Below the pieces are notes generated by a model. That model was not told the origin of the DNA and did not search any database. It saw only the letters and a list, made by a program, of their open reading frames with translations. From Nocardiopsis metallicus (GTDB lineage Bacteria; Actinomycetota; Actinomycetes; Streptosporangiales; Streptosporangiaceae), in assembly GCF_014201115.1 (NCBI RefSeq), contig NZ_JACHDO010000001.1, forward strand, positions 5,580,001 to 5,644,000: a stretch of 64,000 bases of DNA. The letters are read 5' to 3'. The position numbers and the translations under genes are program-made. Below, piece after piece: positions 39,412 through 48,292 of the stretch. Numbering within the stretch: the stretch's first letter is position 1; each line of letters starts with the position of its first letter.

Positions 39412-41130
39412 TCAGCGGCTGCCGCCGCCCCCTCCGCCGCCGCCACCGCCGACGGAACCTCCGCCGGAGCCACCGCCGGAGGAGAACCCGCCGCCACCGG
39501 AGGACTGCGGTTGCATCCTGCGCCCGCAGTCCTGGTCCCAGCGCCGTCGGTAGACGGGGTCGTAGAAGTAGGGGCGCGGCTGGTGCGTGCGCATCTGGTA
39601 GTCGTAGGCCAGCCGGTCCTGTACCTGGCTGGGCAGGCCGACCGCCAGCTCCCAGGAGGGCGATCCGATCACCGAGAGCGGGCCGCCGCGGACGGAGTCC
39701 TCGCGTGAGTCCTCCAGCAGCGCGCGCACCCGGCGGCCATTGGCGTTGTAGGGCCCCATCCCCAGGAGCACACCCGAAGCCACGGCGTAGCCGAACAGCA
39801 GGAACGCGACATAGACGGCGCCCCGGGCCGGGAAGGAGTCGCCGGCGAAGAGGACGATGACGCCCGCGATCACGCACAGGAGGGGCAGCAACACCCGGCC
39901 GAACAGGTAGGTCCCCGAGGTGGGGCACAGGTTCAGCGCGCGCTTCTCCTCGTACAACCGCTTGTTGACGGCCTGTGCCACCGACGGGGTCAGGGAGGTG
40001 GTCATCATCTGCAGGTCCGTGCTGGGCGCGCCCGCGAACAGGTCGCGGACCAGGACCTGCTCGGCCGGGGTCAGGCGCGGGTCGTTCGGGTGCACGCGGA
40101 GGTGGAAGACCCAGTCGCCCGGGGTGCCCGGGTGCGGCTGCGAGGCGATCAGCCCGCGCTCCTCCAACTGGACCAGCATGATCATGAGGTCCTCGGGACC
40201 AAGCGTGCCGGCCGAACTGCGCATGGTGTGCGCGGCGGCCGGGCCCAGGCCGGGCGGGATACGGTCGAAGCCGGCACGGGCCGCGGCGTCGGTGCGCTTC
40301 CGGTAGACCGCCATGAGGGCCACCGCGCCCAGCAGGAGGAGCGCGAGGACGGGGACGGTCAGCCCGATGGTCCACATGCGTCGGGTCTCGTGCGAGGAGG
40401 CGGAGGTGTCTACCGCGCCCTTGGCCATGGAGACGGCGACGGTCATGCCGTCGGTCGCCGCCAGCCGGGACTGCCCGGCCCGCGCGATCTCGCCCGAGTA
40501 CTCAGCTTGCTCGCAGGGGCTGTTGCCGTGCTCGGCGCCCTGGTAGCAGGAGACGTCGATGATCCGCGGCGCGGTGACCTGTACCGACACGTCCTCCTTG
40601 GGGACGTCCCAGTCGGGACCGACGAAGTCCCAGTAGAACTCGTCGTGGTCGTCCAGGGCCAGCAGGGCGCCCTCCAGCGTGTAGGAGAGCTCGTAGGTGT
40701 GCTCTCCCGTGACGTGGGTGTCCTCCAGGCCCTCCAGGCCGACGAGGACGACGTACTCGTCGCCCTCCATCCCGGCGGAGTCCAGCCGGGTCTCGGCCCC
40801 GGTCGGGCTGGACACCTCCAGGTCCCGGATCTCGACGACCCGTTCCCGGAACAGGCCCTTGTCCAGGGTCACCGGGATGCTCCGGTAGATGCCGGGGCTG
40901 GTGTTGGTGTCGAAGTCGTAGGTGATCGCCTCGACCACGTCCACGGTCCCGTCCGGGTGGACCTCGGCGGTGGTGTGATAGGCGGTGACGCTCTCGTTGA
41001 GACGGGCCGACTGGTCTTCGGAGTCACTGGCGTGTGCGGGTGGGGCCAGTAGCGTGACAGGTACCGTGACCAGCGCGCTGACCAGGACTGCCGCGCCGAC
41101 CAACCCTCCACCCGGGGTTGTCTGGCGCAT
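39412..41130 (-). CDS. DUF2207 membrane protein
   Basis: A 572-residue protein: signal peptide (cleavage near AHA-SDS), an extracellular beta-rich DUF2207 domain (TTAEVHPDGTVDVVEAITYDF, GIYRSIPV), a transmembrane helix near residue 265, a cytoplasmic winged-helix-like stretch (LGPEDLMIMLVQLEERGLI), two more helices near 415-465, and a tail ending in a long Gly/Ser run. This is the standard DUF2207 layout, found throughout actinobacteria with unknown function. The start at 41130 is chosen by the signal peptide. Confidence 0.88.
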   Translation of the reverse strand: MRQTTPGGGLVGAAVLVSALVTVPVTLLAPPAHASDSEDQSARLNESVTAYHTTAEVHPDGTVDVVEAITYDFDTNTSPGIYRSIPVTLDKGLFRERVVEIRDLEVSSPTGAETRLDSAGMEGDEYVVLVGLEGLEDTHVTGEHTYELSYTLEGALLALDDHDEFYWDFVGPDWDVPKEDVSVQVTAPRIIDVSCYQGAEHGNSPCEQAEYSGEIARAGQSRLAATDGMTVAVSMAKGAVDTSASSHETRRMWTIGLTVPVLALLLLGAVALMAVYRKRTDAAARAGFDRIPPGLGPAAAHTMRSSAGTLGPEDLMIMLVQLEERGLIASQPHPGTPGDWVFHLRVHPNDPRLTPAEQVLVRDLFAGAPSTDLQMMTTSLTPSVAQAVNKRLYEEKRALNLCPTSGTYLFGRVLLPLLCVIAGVIVLFAGDSFPARGAVYVAFLLFGYAVASGVLLGMGPYNANGRRVRALLEDSREDSVRGGPLSVIGSPSWELAVGLPSQVQDRLAYDYQMRTHQPRPYFYDPVYRRRWDQDCGRRMQPQSSGGGGFSSGGGSGGGSVGGGGGGGGGGSR

Positions 41131-41265
41131 ACCGCGAACCCTACGAGGTACCGGCCGGTATATGTGAGGGGCGGACTGTCCGGATGCGGCCGTTTCCCCG
41201 GCTTGAGGCATCATGGTGGCGCACGGAAGCGGGAACGTGGATATGTACGGGAACGGGGAGCGGGC

Positions 41266-41799
41266 ATGGCGGAGCGGATCGAGTGGGTGGCGGCACACGA
41301 CCACCCGGAACTGACGGCCGACCCGGTGCGTGCGGCGATCGCCCCCTTCGACGGCTCGGTGCGGGCCGCCGCGATCGACCCCGAGCTCGCGGACACGGCG
41401 GAGTTCTGCGAGGCCTACGGGCTGACGCTGGAAACCAGCGCGAACTGCGTGGTGCTGTCCGCCAAGCGCGGCGGTGAGGCGACGTACGCGGCGTGCGTGG
41501 TGCTGGCCACCGACCGGGCGGACGTCAACGGGGTGCTGCGCAAGCACCTTGGCGCGCGCAAGGCGTCGTTCGCGCCGATGGACGAGGCGACCGGACTGAC
41601 CGGCATGGAGTACGGCGGCATCACGCCGTTCGGAGTGCCGAAGGGCTGGCCGGTCCTGGTGGACAAGCGGGTGTACGACACCCCGTGGGTGGTGGTGGGC
41701 AGCGGCCTGCGCCGCTCCAAGCTGCGGGTCCCGGGGCCGCTTCTGGCCGAGCTGCCGGGCGCTGAGGTGTTGTCTCTGACCAGGCCGCTGGCCGGTTAG
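41266..41799 (+). CDS. YbaK/aminoacyl-tRNA editing domain protein
   Basis: A 177-residue stand-alone editing domain with the family features CVVLSAKRGGEATYAACVVLA, LGARKASFAP and the active-site region TGMEYGGITPFGVP. Relatives hydrolyse mischarged tRNAs such as Cys-tRNA(Pro) or Ala-tRNA(Pro). Which tRNA is edited is not evident. ATG at 41266 with GGGGAG upstream. Confidence 0.88.
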   Translation: MAERIEWVAAHDHPELTADPVRAAIAPFDGSVRAAAIDPELADTAEFCEAYGLTLETSANCVVLSAKRGGEATYAACVVLATDRADVNGVLRKHLGARKASFAPMDEATGLTGMEYGGITPFGVPKGWPVLVDKRVYDTPWVVVGSGLRRSKLRVPGPLLAELPGAEVLSLTRPLAG

Positions 41800-41839
41800 G
41801 ACGGGACGGGCTCAGGTTGGGCGAGTGACGCCTGAGTCG

Positions 41840-41917
41840 ATTTGTCGACAAATACACGTGTGGATAGGGCGCGGGGGAAGGGCTCCGGCGCACCGCCGAA
41901 ATGACCGCTTCCCCCGC
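41840..41917. terminator. Dyads between convergent genes
   Basis: A perfect 14-bp palindrome ATTTGTCGACAAAT at 41840-41853 precedes a longer dyad GCGGGGGAAG (41871-41880) / CTTCCCCCGC (41908-41917). The second may end transcription of the YbaK gene or the amine oxidase gene; the first looks more like a protein-binding site. Confidence 0.5.
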
Positions 41918-41963
41918 TTTCCCAGCTTTCCCCGCTCATCCGCTGTGGTGCGGGCGGCGCGGC

Positions 41964-43931
41964 TCAGTCCGCGCAGCAGCCGTGCGAGCCGTGCGCGCTC
42001 ACCGTGGGCGGGACGTCCAGCGTCGGGTTCCGGTCGAAGAAGCCCACCGGGCGCAGCTTGAAGCCCGTGTAGTCCACCGGCATGATCGGCCAGTCCTCGG
42101 GGCGGGGCGCGTGCGTCAGGCCGAAGGTGTGCCAGACGGTCACGTCCTGGCCGTCGATCGCCCGGTCCGCGGCGGTGAACGCGGGCAGGCCCGCCCCGCC
42201 GTGGTGCTGGTTGACCAGGTCACCCGCGGGGTAGCGCTCGGTGTCGTCCTGGGCGGTCACCCACAGGTGCCTGGTGGCGAAGGCCGCCCGCGCCGCCACC
42301 GAGGACGCGGGGTCGGCGAGCAGCACCGGCTTGCCCTCCGGGTGCAGCGCGTAGGCGACCGGCTGGCCGAGGTGGTTCAGCGACTCGGGGTTGGACACGT
42401 GCCACACCCGGTCCACGGAGGCGTCCGCCAGGCGCTGGGCCCCGAGTTCGGAGGTGAGCACGGTGCGTTTGCGGGTGAAGGCGTTTCCGCGCGGGTTGTC
42501 CGGACCGAGGGGAACACGCGCCGCGTCGACCTCCTCCACCCGGTGCGTGGTGCCGTCCAGGTTCATGTCCAGGCGGGCGCAGAACAGGTGCTGGTGCAGG
42601 GGCGCGCCCAGGCCGGGGGCGACCTCCGAGGCGTACGGGTAGTCGCCGCCGGGGTGGGCCGAGGTGAAGACGATGCCGGTCGCCTTGGCCTCGAACTCGA
42701 TGGTTCCGTCCAGGTACAGATACCAGAAGAACCCGTAGTCGTAGTTGCCCACGGTGGTGAAGAACGAGATCACCATGCGGCGCTGGCGGCGGGTCTCGGC
42801 CGAGCCCGCCCAGAGGTCGGTGTGCTTCCAGAGGACGCCGAAGTCCTCCTCGTGCATGCACACGGCGTTGGGCAGGGTCTTGGGCGCGCCGGACTCGTCT
42901 GCGATCACAGCGTCCAGGTAGGTGATGTCGCCGAGGCAGTCGCAGCCGAGCTGGAGGGCGTTGGCGTAACGGCCGACCATGTACTCGCCGGTGTCGAAGT
43001 AGTTCTGCCAGGAACGCACCGGAGAGGGGTCGCCGTAGGGGACCACCATCTCGGCGATGGAGGCCCGGTGGATGAGGGGGCGCTCGCGGTTCTGGTCGCG
43101 GTCATGGAAGGAGATCTGGTGCAGAACCAACCCCTCGCGAGCGTCGAAGCCGATGCGCAGTGACCAGTTCTCCCAGGTGAGGAGGTTGCCGTCGAGGGTG
43201 AAGCCGGGCCCCTCCGGCTGGGTGATCTCGATGGGTTTCTGGGTGGTGCGGTGCGGGCCGACCAGCTCGGGGGCCGTGTAGTTTCCGTTGACCGAGGGCA
43301 CCGGGACCGGGCCGAAGTCCAGGACGCGGTCCACGGTGTGGTTGGCGACGTCGACGTAGCCGACGAGCCCGTCCACAGGGTGTGCCCAGGGGTGGTCGGC
43401 CTCGTGCTCCTGGACGAAGGCGAGCCCGCGCAGAATACGGCGACCGCGTTCCTCGGGGTACTCGTCGTCGTAGACCCCGGCGGACAGCGGCGCCACCCGG
43501 ACCCGGGCGGGGTCGAGGTCGCGGTCGCGCAGGGCCTTGAGCCAGCGCTCGTCGGCGGTCAGCACACGCTCGACCAGCTCGAACTCCTCGTCGAGGACGG
43601 GCAGCTGGCCGTCGGTGAGGGGGTCGAGTTCGCGTTCGGAGTCGACCCGGGCGTGGGTGAGCGAGACGACGAGGTCACGGGAGGGGCCTCCGCCGGTGTC
43701 CAGGAGCATGACGCGTACGCGCCGGTCCGGGGCGGTGGCGGACCAGGTGCCGGGAGTGCGGGCGGCATGGGCGATCAGGTCGCGCTTGGCGGGTTCCTCC
43801 AGGCCCACGTACACGAACCTGCTCCGGGGCGTGGCGTGCCCGGTGCGGGTGAGGATGTCGCGGGTGGCGGTGATCTCGTCCGGGGTGAGGGCGTCGAGCG
43901 GATGTTTCGGATGGGCTGGGTTGCCGGCCAT
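41964..43931 (-). CDS. tynA: Copper-containing primary amine oxidase
   Basis: A 655-residue cytoplasmic-type copper amine oxidase without signal peptide. The topaquinone precursor is Tyr397 in GNYDY. The catalytic base is Asp313 (YFDTGEY). Copper ligands are His446 and His448 (LHQH) plus a later His in NQHHGG. It oxidises primary amines to aldehydes with release of ammonia and H2O2. The adjacent aldehyde dehydrogenase and AraC regulator form the tyramine/phenylethylamine module (tynA-feaB-feaR-like). The Tyr-containing motif and Cu ligands are intact, so it should be active. Start ATG at 43931. Confidence 0.92.
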   Translation of the reverse strand: MAGNPAHPKHPLDALTPDEITATRDILTRTGHATPRSRFVYVGLEEPAKRDLIAHAARTPGTWSATAPDRRVRVMLLDTGGGPSRDLVVSLTHARVDSERELDPLTDGQLPVLDEEFELVERVLTADERWLKALRDRDLDPARVRVAPLSAGVYDDEYPEERGRRILRGLAFVQEHEADHPWAHPVDGLVGYVDVANHTVDRVLDFGPVPVPSVNGNYTAPELVGPHRTTQKPIEITQPEGPGFTLDGNLLTWENWSLRIGFDAREGLVLHQISFHDRDQNRERPLIHRASIAEMVVPYGDPSPVRSWQNYFDTGEYMVGRYANALQLGCDCLGDITYLDAVIADESGAPKTLPNAVCMHEEDFGVLWKHTDLWAGSAETRRQRRMVISFFTTVGNYDYGFFWYLYLDGTIEFEAKATGIVFTSAHPGGDYPYASEVAPGLGAPLHQHLFCARLDMNLDGTTHRVEEVDAARVPLGPDNPRGNAFTRKRTVLTSELGAQRLADASVDRVWHVSNPESLNHLGQPVAYALHPEGKPVLLADPASSVAARAAFATRHLWVTAQDDTERYPAGDLVNQHHGGAGLPAFTAADRAIDGQDVTVWHTFGLTHAPRPEDWPIMPVDYTGFKLRPVGFFDRNPTLDVPPTVSAHGSHGCCAD

Positions 43932-43988
43932 CGTGGTCCTTCGCGGAAGGTGGGCGGGGGCGTCGGTGCGCGGTGTCGCCAGGTCTCC

Positions 43989-44028
43989 AAGTCGCTGAGT
44001 CGGCGAGTCGGTGAGTCGGTGAATTGGC
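43989..44028. repeat. Short 8-bp tandem repeat upstream of the amine oxidase
   Basis: Units gagtcggc, gagtcggt, gagtcggt and the variant gaattggc (43997-44028), preceded by a partial unit aagtcgct. It lies in the gap between the aldehyde dehydrogenase stop and the amine oxidase start. Confidence 0.7.
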
Positions 44029-44076
44029 TTCGCGACAAGTCGACACGTCGGCAAGGGGACCTGTCGAGAGGGTGGC

Positions 44077-45534
44077 TCAGGCCAGATTGGTCCAGACACT
44101 CTTGACCTGCGTGAACGCCTCGATGGCGGACCAGCCCATCTCGCGGCCCAGACCGGAGGCCTTCATCCCGCCCCAGGAGGCGGCGGCGTCCAGGAACGGG
44201 GGCATGTTGATCCACACCGTGCCCGCGCGAACCCGGGCGGCCAGGCGGTTGGCCACACCGATGTCGCGTGACCACACGACGGCGGCCAGGCCGTAGTCGG
44301 TGTCGTTGGCCCGGGCGACGAGTTCGTCGGGGTTGTCGTAGGGGAGAACGGACAGCACCGGGCCGAAGATCTCCTCGCGGGCGATGCGCATGTCGTCGGT
44401 GACCCCGGAGAAAACGGCGGGACGGACGAAGTAGCCCTCACCCTCAGCGGGAGCACGGTCGTGCAGGTGGGCGCCGTCGACGTCTCGGCCGATCCGCACG
44501 TACTCCTCAGCCTGGTCGCGCTGTTCGGCGGAGACCACCGGGCCGAGGTCGGTGTTCTCGGACAGGCCGTGGCCCAGACGCATCGAGGCGGCCCCGGCGG
44601 CGAGCTTGTCCGCGAACTCGTCATGGCGGGCGGCGTCCACGAAGAAGCGGGTGTAGGCGGCGCAGACCTGACCGGAGTTGAGCAGACCGCCCATGAGGTT
44701 GCCCCGGACGGCGGCGTCGATGTCGGCGTCGGCCGTGATGATGGACGGCGCCTTTCCGCCGAGTTCGAGGGAGACGTGCTTGAGGTCGTGCCCGGCCCGG
44801 GCGGCGATCTCGCGGCCGACCTCGGTGGAGCCCGTGAAGGAGACCTTGGCGACCTTGGGGTGCGCGACCAGGGCCTTGCCGACCCCGGGGCCGCCGGTGA
44901 CCACGTTGACGACCCCGTCGGGGATGCCCGCGCGGCGGACGAGCTCGGTGAGGCGGAGCGTGGTGAGCGGGGTCTGCTCGGCGGGCTTGACCACCACGGT
45001 GTTGCCGGTGGCCAGGGCGGGTGCGAGCTTCCAGACCAGGATCATCAGCGGGAAGTTCCACGGCGTGATGAGCGCGCAGACGCCGAGCGGTTCGCGGCGG
45101 GTCCGGTAGTCCACGTCTGGGACGGACAGCGGGGCGGTGACCCCGGTGATCTTGGTGGCCCAGCCGGCGTAGTAGCGCAGGTGCTCGACGGCGTTGGGGA
45201 CGGAGATCCCGGAGCTGATACCGAGCGGCTGGCCCTGGTCGGTGCTCTCCAGGCGGGCGAAGGAGTCGGCCTCGGCCTCCAGCAGGTCGGCCAGGTCGAG
45301 CAGCAGCTTGGCGCGGGCGGCGGGGAGCATCCCGGCCCACTCGGCGGACTCGAAGGCCCGCTCGGCGGCCTCCACAGCGGTGTTCACGTCGGCCGTGGTG
45401 GCCTCGGGAACCTCGGTGATCACGGCACCGGTGCCGGGGTCGTACGTGGGGATGGTCCCGGTGCCGGTCCCGGTGGTCCACTCGCCGTCGATGAACATGT
45501 CGGTGCGCAGGTCCTTGTGGACGTGGTCTGCCAT
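44077..45534 (-). CDS. feaB: Aldehyde dehydrogenase (FeaB/PadA-like, phenylacetaldehyde dehydrogenase candidate)
   Basis: A 485-residue NAD(P)-dependent aldehyde dehydrogenase with catalytic Cys291 (NSGQVCAAY) and Glu257 (SLELGGKAP), and cofactor motif FTGSTEVG. It lies upstream of and on the same strand as the amine oxidase gene with a 145-bp gap, so it should oxidise the aldehyde product to the acid. Substrate specificity is inferred from the cluster. Confidence 0.88.
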   Translation of the reverse strand: MADHVHKDLRTDMFIDGEWTTGTGTGTIPTYDPGTGAVITEVPEATTADVNTAVEAAERAFESAEWAGMLPAARAKLLLDLADLLEAEADSFARLESTDQGQPLGISSGISVPNAVEHLRYYAGWATKITGVTAPLSVPDVDYRTRREPLGVCALITPWNFPLMILVWKLAPALATGNTVVVKPAEQTPLTTLRLTELVRRAGIPDGVVNVVTGGPGVGKALVAHPKVAKVSFTGSTEVGREIAARAGHDLKHVSLELGGKAPSIITADADIDAAVRGNLMGGLLNSGQVCAAYTRFFVDAARHDEFADKLAAGAASMRLGHGLSENTDLGPVVSAEQRDQAEEYVRIGRDVDGAHLHDRAPAEGEGYFVRPAVFSGVTDDMRIAREEIFGPVLSVLPYDNPDELVARANDTDYGLAAVVWSRDIGVANRLAARVRAGTVWINMPPFLDAAASWGGMKASGLGREMGWSAIEAFTQVKSVWTNLA

Positions 45535-45748
45535 GGGTACCCCTTCGTCGCTTGGGGGTGACCGTAGTCACGCAGCCGCCGGAGGAGTCGCCATCGCCCG
45601 CACGGCCAGTCGCCGTTTCGCGCACACCCTGTTCGGTTCGGAGTGGCGCGGCTAACATTCGGTCAGGTCCTCGGGCGGCGGATCCGGACAGCGGGCGTCG
45701 CGGAGGACGCCCATGTCAGAGCCGTAACGTGGGGGAAGGGAGACGGAC

Positions 45749-46666
45749 GTGACCGATGTGCGCTCCATGGACCGGATCGAGGGCTTCGAGGCAGCGGCGT
45801 CCGAGGCCTTCGCGCCCCTGCGCATCCGCGCCGAGGGCGGGAGTCCCTTCCACGGCGAGTTCGGCAGCATGCGGGTGGACGAGCTGGTGCTCACCCGGAT
45901 CCAGGCCGACCCGGTGACGGTGAAGCGGGAGCGCTCGGTGATGAGCTCGACGGATCCGGACCTGATCAAGGTGGCCTGGCACGTCTCCGGCAGGGCGGGG
46001 GTGGACCAGGGCGGGCGGCAGTGCCTGCTCAGACCGGGCGACCTGGTCATCTACGAGTCCGGGCGGCCCTACGAACTCCCGTTCTGGGAGTCCTACGACA
46101 CGACGGTGGTGGGGATCCCCGCGTACCTGTTCGGGGCGCACGCGGACCAGCTCCGCCAACGGGTGGCCATTCCCGTGCCCGCCGAACGCGGCACCGGCGC
46201 GCTGCTGACCACGATGCTCCAGGGGGTGGCCGCCGGCACGGGCTCCGATGCCGCCGCCAGCGCGCAGCACCACCTCGCCACAGCACTGGTGTCCCTGGTC
46301 TGCGCGGCCTTCGTCGACGCCCTCCCCGAAGAGGCGGAGGACCCCTGGGAACGGATCCAGGCGTACTGCCTGGCCAACCTGTCGGACCCGGGCCTGTCCG
46401 TGGAGTCCGTCGCCTCAGCGCACCGCGTCTCCCCGCGCTACCTGCACAAACTGTGCCAAGCCAGAGGGTTCACCCTCGCCCGGTGGATCCGCACCGAAAG
46501 ACTGTCCCGCATTCGCCGCGACCTCGGCGACCCCCTCCTGGCCGACCGGAGCACATCGGCCGTCGCCGCCCGTTGGGGAGTGCTCGATTCGGGGCACCTG
46601 AGCCGGATGCTCAGAGCCGAGTTCGGTGAGACGGCCAGAGAGATCCGGGCCCGCTCCCGGGGGTGA
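45749..46666 (+). CDS. AraC-family transcriptional regulator (FeaR-like)
   Basis: A 305-residue protein: an N-terminal AraC-binding-like domain (about 20-185, e.g. LIKVAWHVSGRAGVDQGGRQ, LRPGDLVIYESGRPYEL) and a C-terminal double HTH (about 215-300, LSVESVASAHRVSPRYLHKL, SAVAARWGVLDSGHLSRMLR). This AraC_binding_2 layout is that of FeaR, which activates tynA and feaB. It is divergent from the aldehyde dehydrogenase, so it probably controls this module. GTG start with GGGAAGGGAG upstream. Confidence 0.88.
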   Translation: MTDVRSMDRIEGFEAAASEAFAPLRIRAEGGSPFHGEFGSMRVDELVLTRIQADPVTVKRERSVMSSTDPDLIKVAWHVSGRAGVDQGGRQCLLRPGDLVIYESGRPYELPFWESYDTTVVGIPAYLFGAHADQLRQRVAIPVPAERGTGALLTTMLQGVAAGTGSDAAASAQHHLATALVSLVCAAFVDALPEEAEDPWERIQAYCLANLSDPGLSVESVASAHRVSPRYLHKLCQARGFTLARWIRTERLSRIRRDLGDPLLADRSTSAVAARWGVLDSGHLSRMLRAEFGETAREIRARSRG

Positions 46667-46870
46667 GGGAGGTCGGGTGGGCGGCTCGGCGGACTATCTC
46701 GCGGGAGCGCTCCGGGCTGTCGGCGGGCAAGCAGACATCCACAGCGCGCTTCGGTCTTCGAGGCGCGATTTTTCTTACTGTCGGACAGTAGGAATTTCGG
46801 AACGTAAGCTCGAGTGAGGGTGCGCCGGTTGGGGAAGCGGCGCAACACGACTGGAAGGTTCCCGATAGCC

Positions 46871-47173
46871 ATGAGGGAAACGAAGAGGAGACGTCGGCGT
46901 GCGGTGATGCGTCGCAAGAACCAACTCACCCTGCCTCGGGAGGTCATCGAGGCACTGCACATTCGCGAAGGCGACGAGGTCGAGTTCGAGATCAGCGAGG
47001 ACGGCCAGGTCGTGCTGCGCGGCATGACCGTGGTGCCCTCGGATCAGGCCTGGTTCTGGGACCGGGAATGGCAGCAGGGCGAGCGGGAGGCCAGCGAGCA
47101 GATCGCCGCTGGTCGCACCGAGGGGTTCGAGGACGCGGAGTCGATGTTCGACGCTCTTGAACAGGAGCGCTGA
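46871..47173 (+). CDS. AbrB/SpoVT-type antitoxin
   Basis: A 100-residue protein with a very basic N-terminus, then a swapped-hairpin AbrB domain (VMRRKNQLTLPREVIEALHI, REGDEVEFEISEDGQVVL), and an acidic helical C-terminus (FEDAESMFDALEQ) fit to neutralise a toxin. Alternative starts are GTG 46814 and GTG 46904. It overlaps the downstream RelE/ParE-like gene by 17 bp if the latter starts at 47157. Confidence 0.8.
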   Translation: MRETKRRRRRAVMRRKNQLTLPREVIEALHIREGDEVEFEISEDGQVVLRGMTVVPSDQAWFWDREWQQGEREASEQIAAGRTEGFEDAESMFDALEQER

Positions 47174-47480
47174 AGACCAGTTGGCCACGTTCGCCACCAC
47201 CCCCCGATTCAAAGCGGACTTCAAGAAGCTGACCAGGGAGCAGGCCGCGCGTTTTCGTGCGGTGGTCACCGACCAGTTCGCTCCCGACGTGCAGAAGGGG
47301 GAGTTCCGGCTCGGGCTACGGGTCAAGGGAGTGCAGGGCGCTCCCGGCGTCTACGAAATGACCTGGGCACCCGACGGTCGGGCCACGTGGGAGTACGGAG
47401 ACGAGCGCTTCCCCGGCAAGCCGCACGTCATCTGGCGCAGGGTCGGCACTCACTCCATCTTCGCCCCGGGGCCGCTCTGA
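47157..47480 (+). CDS. RelE/ParE-superfamily toxin-like protein
   Basis: A 107-residue small basic protein with TPRFKADFKKLTREQAARFR, LGLRVKGVQGAPGVYEMTW and VIWRRVGTHSIF, resembling RelE-type mRNA interferases found with SpoVT antitoxins in actinobacteria. The start is uncertain: TTG 47157 overlaps the antitoxin, while TTG 47181 has AGGAG further upstream. Toxicity is inferred only from fold and pairing. Confidence 0.75.
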   Translation: MNRSAEDQLATFATTPRFKADFKKLTREQAARFRAVVTDQFAPDVQKGEFRLGLRVKGVQGAPGVYEMTWAPDGRATWEYGDERFPGKPHVIWRRVGTHSIFAPGPL

Positions 47481-47497
47481 CCCGCTGGGAAACACAG

Positions 47498-47530
47498 GAA
47501 AGCTCCACTCGGACACCGGGTGGAGCTTTC
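47498..47530. terminator. Terminator after the toxin-antitoxin pair
   Basis: An 11-bp perfect stem GAAAGCTCCAC/GTGGAGCTTTC (47498-47508 with 47520-47530), between the toxin gene and the convergent methyltransferase. Confidence 0.85.
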
Positions 47531-47550
47531 TCATGCGGGCGAGAGGCAGG

Positions 47551-48150
47551 TCAGCTGGTGGTGCGGCGGAACCTGTACCACTTGGGTTTGGTGCGGTTCA
47601 TGGGAAAGCCGAGGCCCTCGGTGGTGGCGTCCTCGACATCGCGGAGTTCCCACTGGGTCTTGGGGAAGGCCGCTTCGACCTCGGCCTGGGAGACGCCCTC
47701 GACCATGCGGCGGAAGGCGGAGGGGCCGAAGGCGAGCATCAGCAGGGTGGCGCCCGGGTTGGCGAGGGCCGTGACGCCGCGGGCCAGGGCGGCTTGCTGT
47801 GCGCCGTCGAGGCCCTGGAAGCAGCCGACGTCGAGGAAGAGGTCGAACTCGCCGAGGTCAGGCGAGAGGTCGGTGGCGTCGCCGACGACGTAGACGGCTT
47901 CGGCGGGGCCCTTCTCGCGGGCGGCTTCGATCGCGGCGGGGACGAGGTCGACGCCGGTGGTCTGCCAGCCGTGGTCGACGAGCTCGGGGGTGAACTGTCC
48001 ACGGCCGCAGCCGATGTCGAGGGCTCGGCCCGGGCTCGGGCGCTCCTTGGACTCGCGGTCGAGCCAGGAGCGGAGCTGGGCTCCCGCGGCGGGACCGTAG
48101 CGCTCCCAGGGGGTGAAACCAAGACGGTACATCCGCGCGTAGTTGGTCAT
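47551..48150 (-). CDS. SAM-dependent methyltransferase (class I)
   Basis: A 199-residue protein with motif I ALDIGCGRGQFTPEL (about 43-57), acidic loop VDLVPAAIE, motif GDATDL and FDLFLDVGCFQGL. Substrate unknown. It is convergent with the toxin-antitoxin unit and divergent from paaZ. Confidence 0.88.
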   Translation of the reverse strand: MTNYARMYRLGFTPWERYGPAAGAQLRSWLDRESKERPSPGRALDIGCGRGQFTPELVDHGWQTTGVDLVPAAIEAAREKGPAEAVYVVGDATDLSPDLGEFDLFLDVGCFQGLDGAQQAALARGVTALANPGATLLMLAFGPSAFRRMVEGVSQAEVEAAFPKTQWELRDVEDATTEGLGFPMNRTKPKWYRFRRTTS

Positions 48151-48237
48151 GGCTCCACGGTAGATCGGGCTGGTGAGGCCCCCCAGGCGACCCGCCCCAG
48201 CCGGGAAAAGCCCTGGTGAGGCGGGAGACTATTTACT

Positions 48238-48257
48238 GACCGATCGGTCTGTAATAC
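48238..48257 (+). promoter_or_regulatory. paaZ promoter with a TetR-type operator
   Basis: GACCGATCGGTC (48238-48249) is a perfect 12-bp palindrome directly before TAATAC (48252-48257), a good -10. A repressor there would block RNA polymerase. The half-site ACCGATCGGT resembles operators of TetR regulators of phenylacetate genes (PaaR type). Confidence 0.55.
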
Positions 48258-48292
48258 TGTTCACAGAGACCCAACGAGGAGAGGACCGTCAC

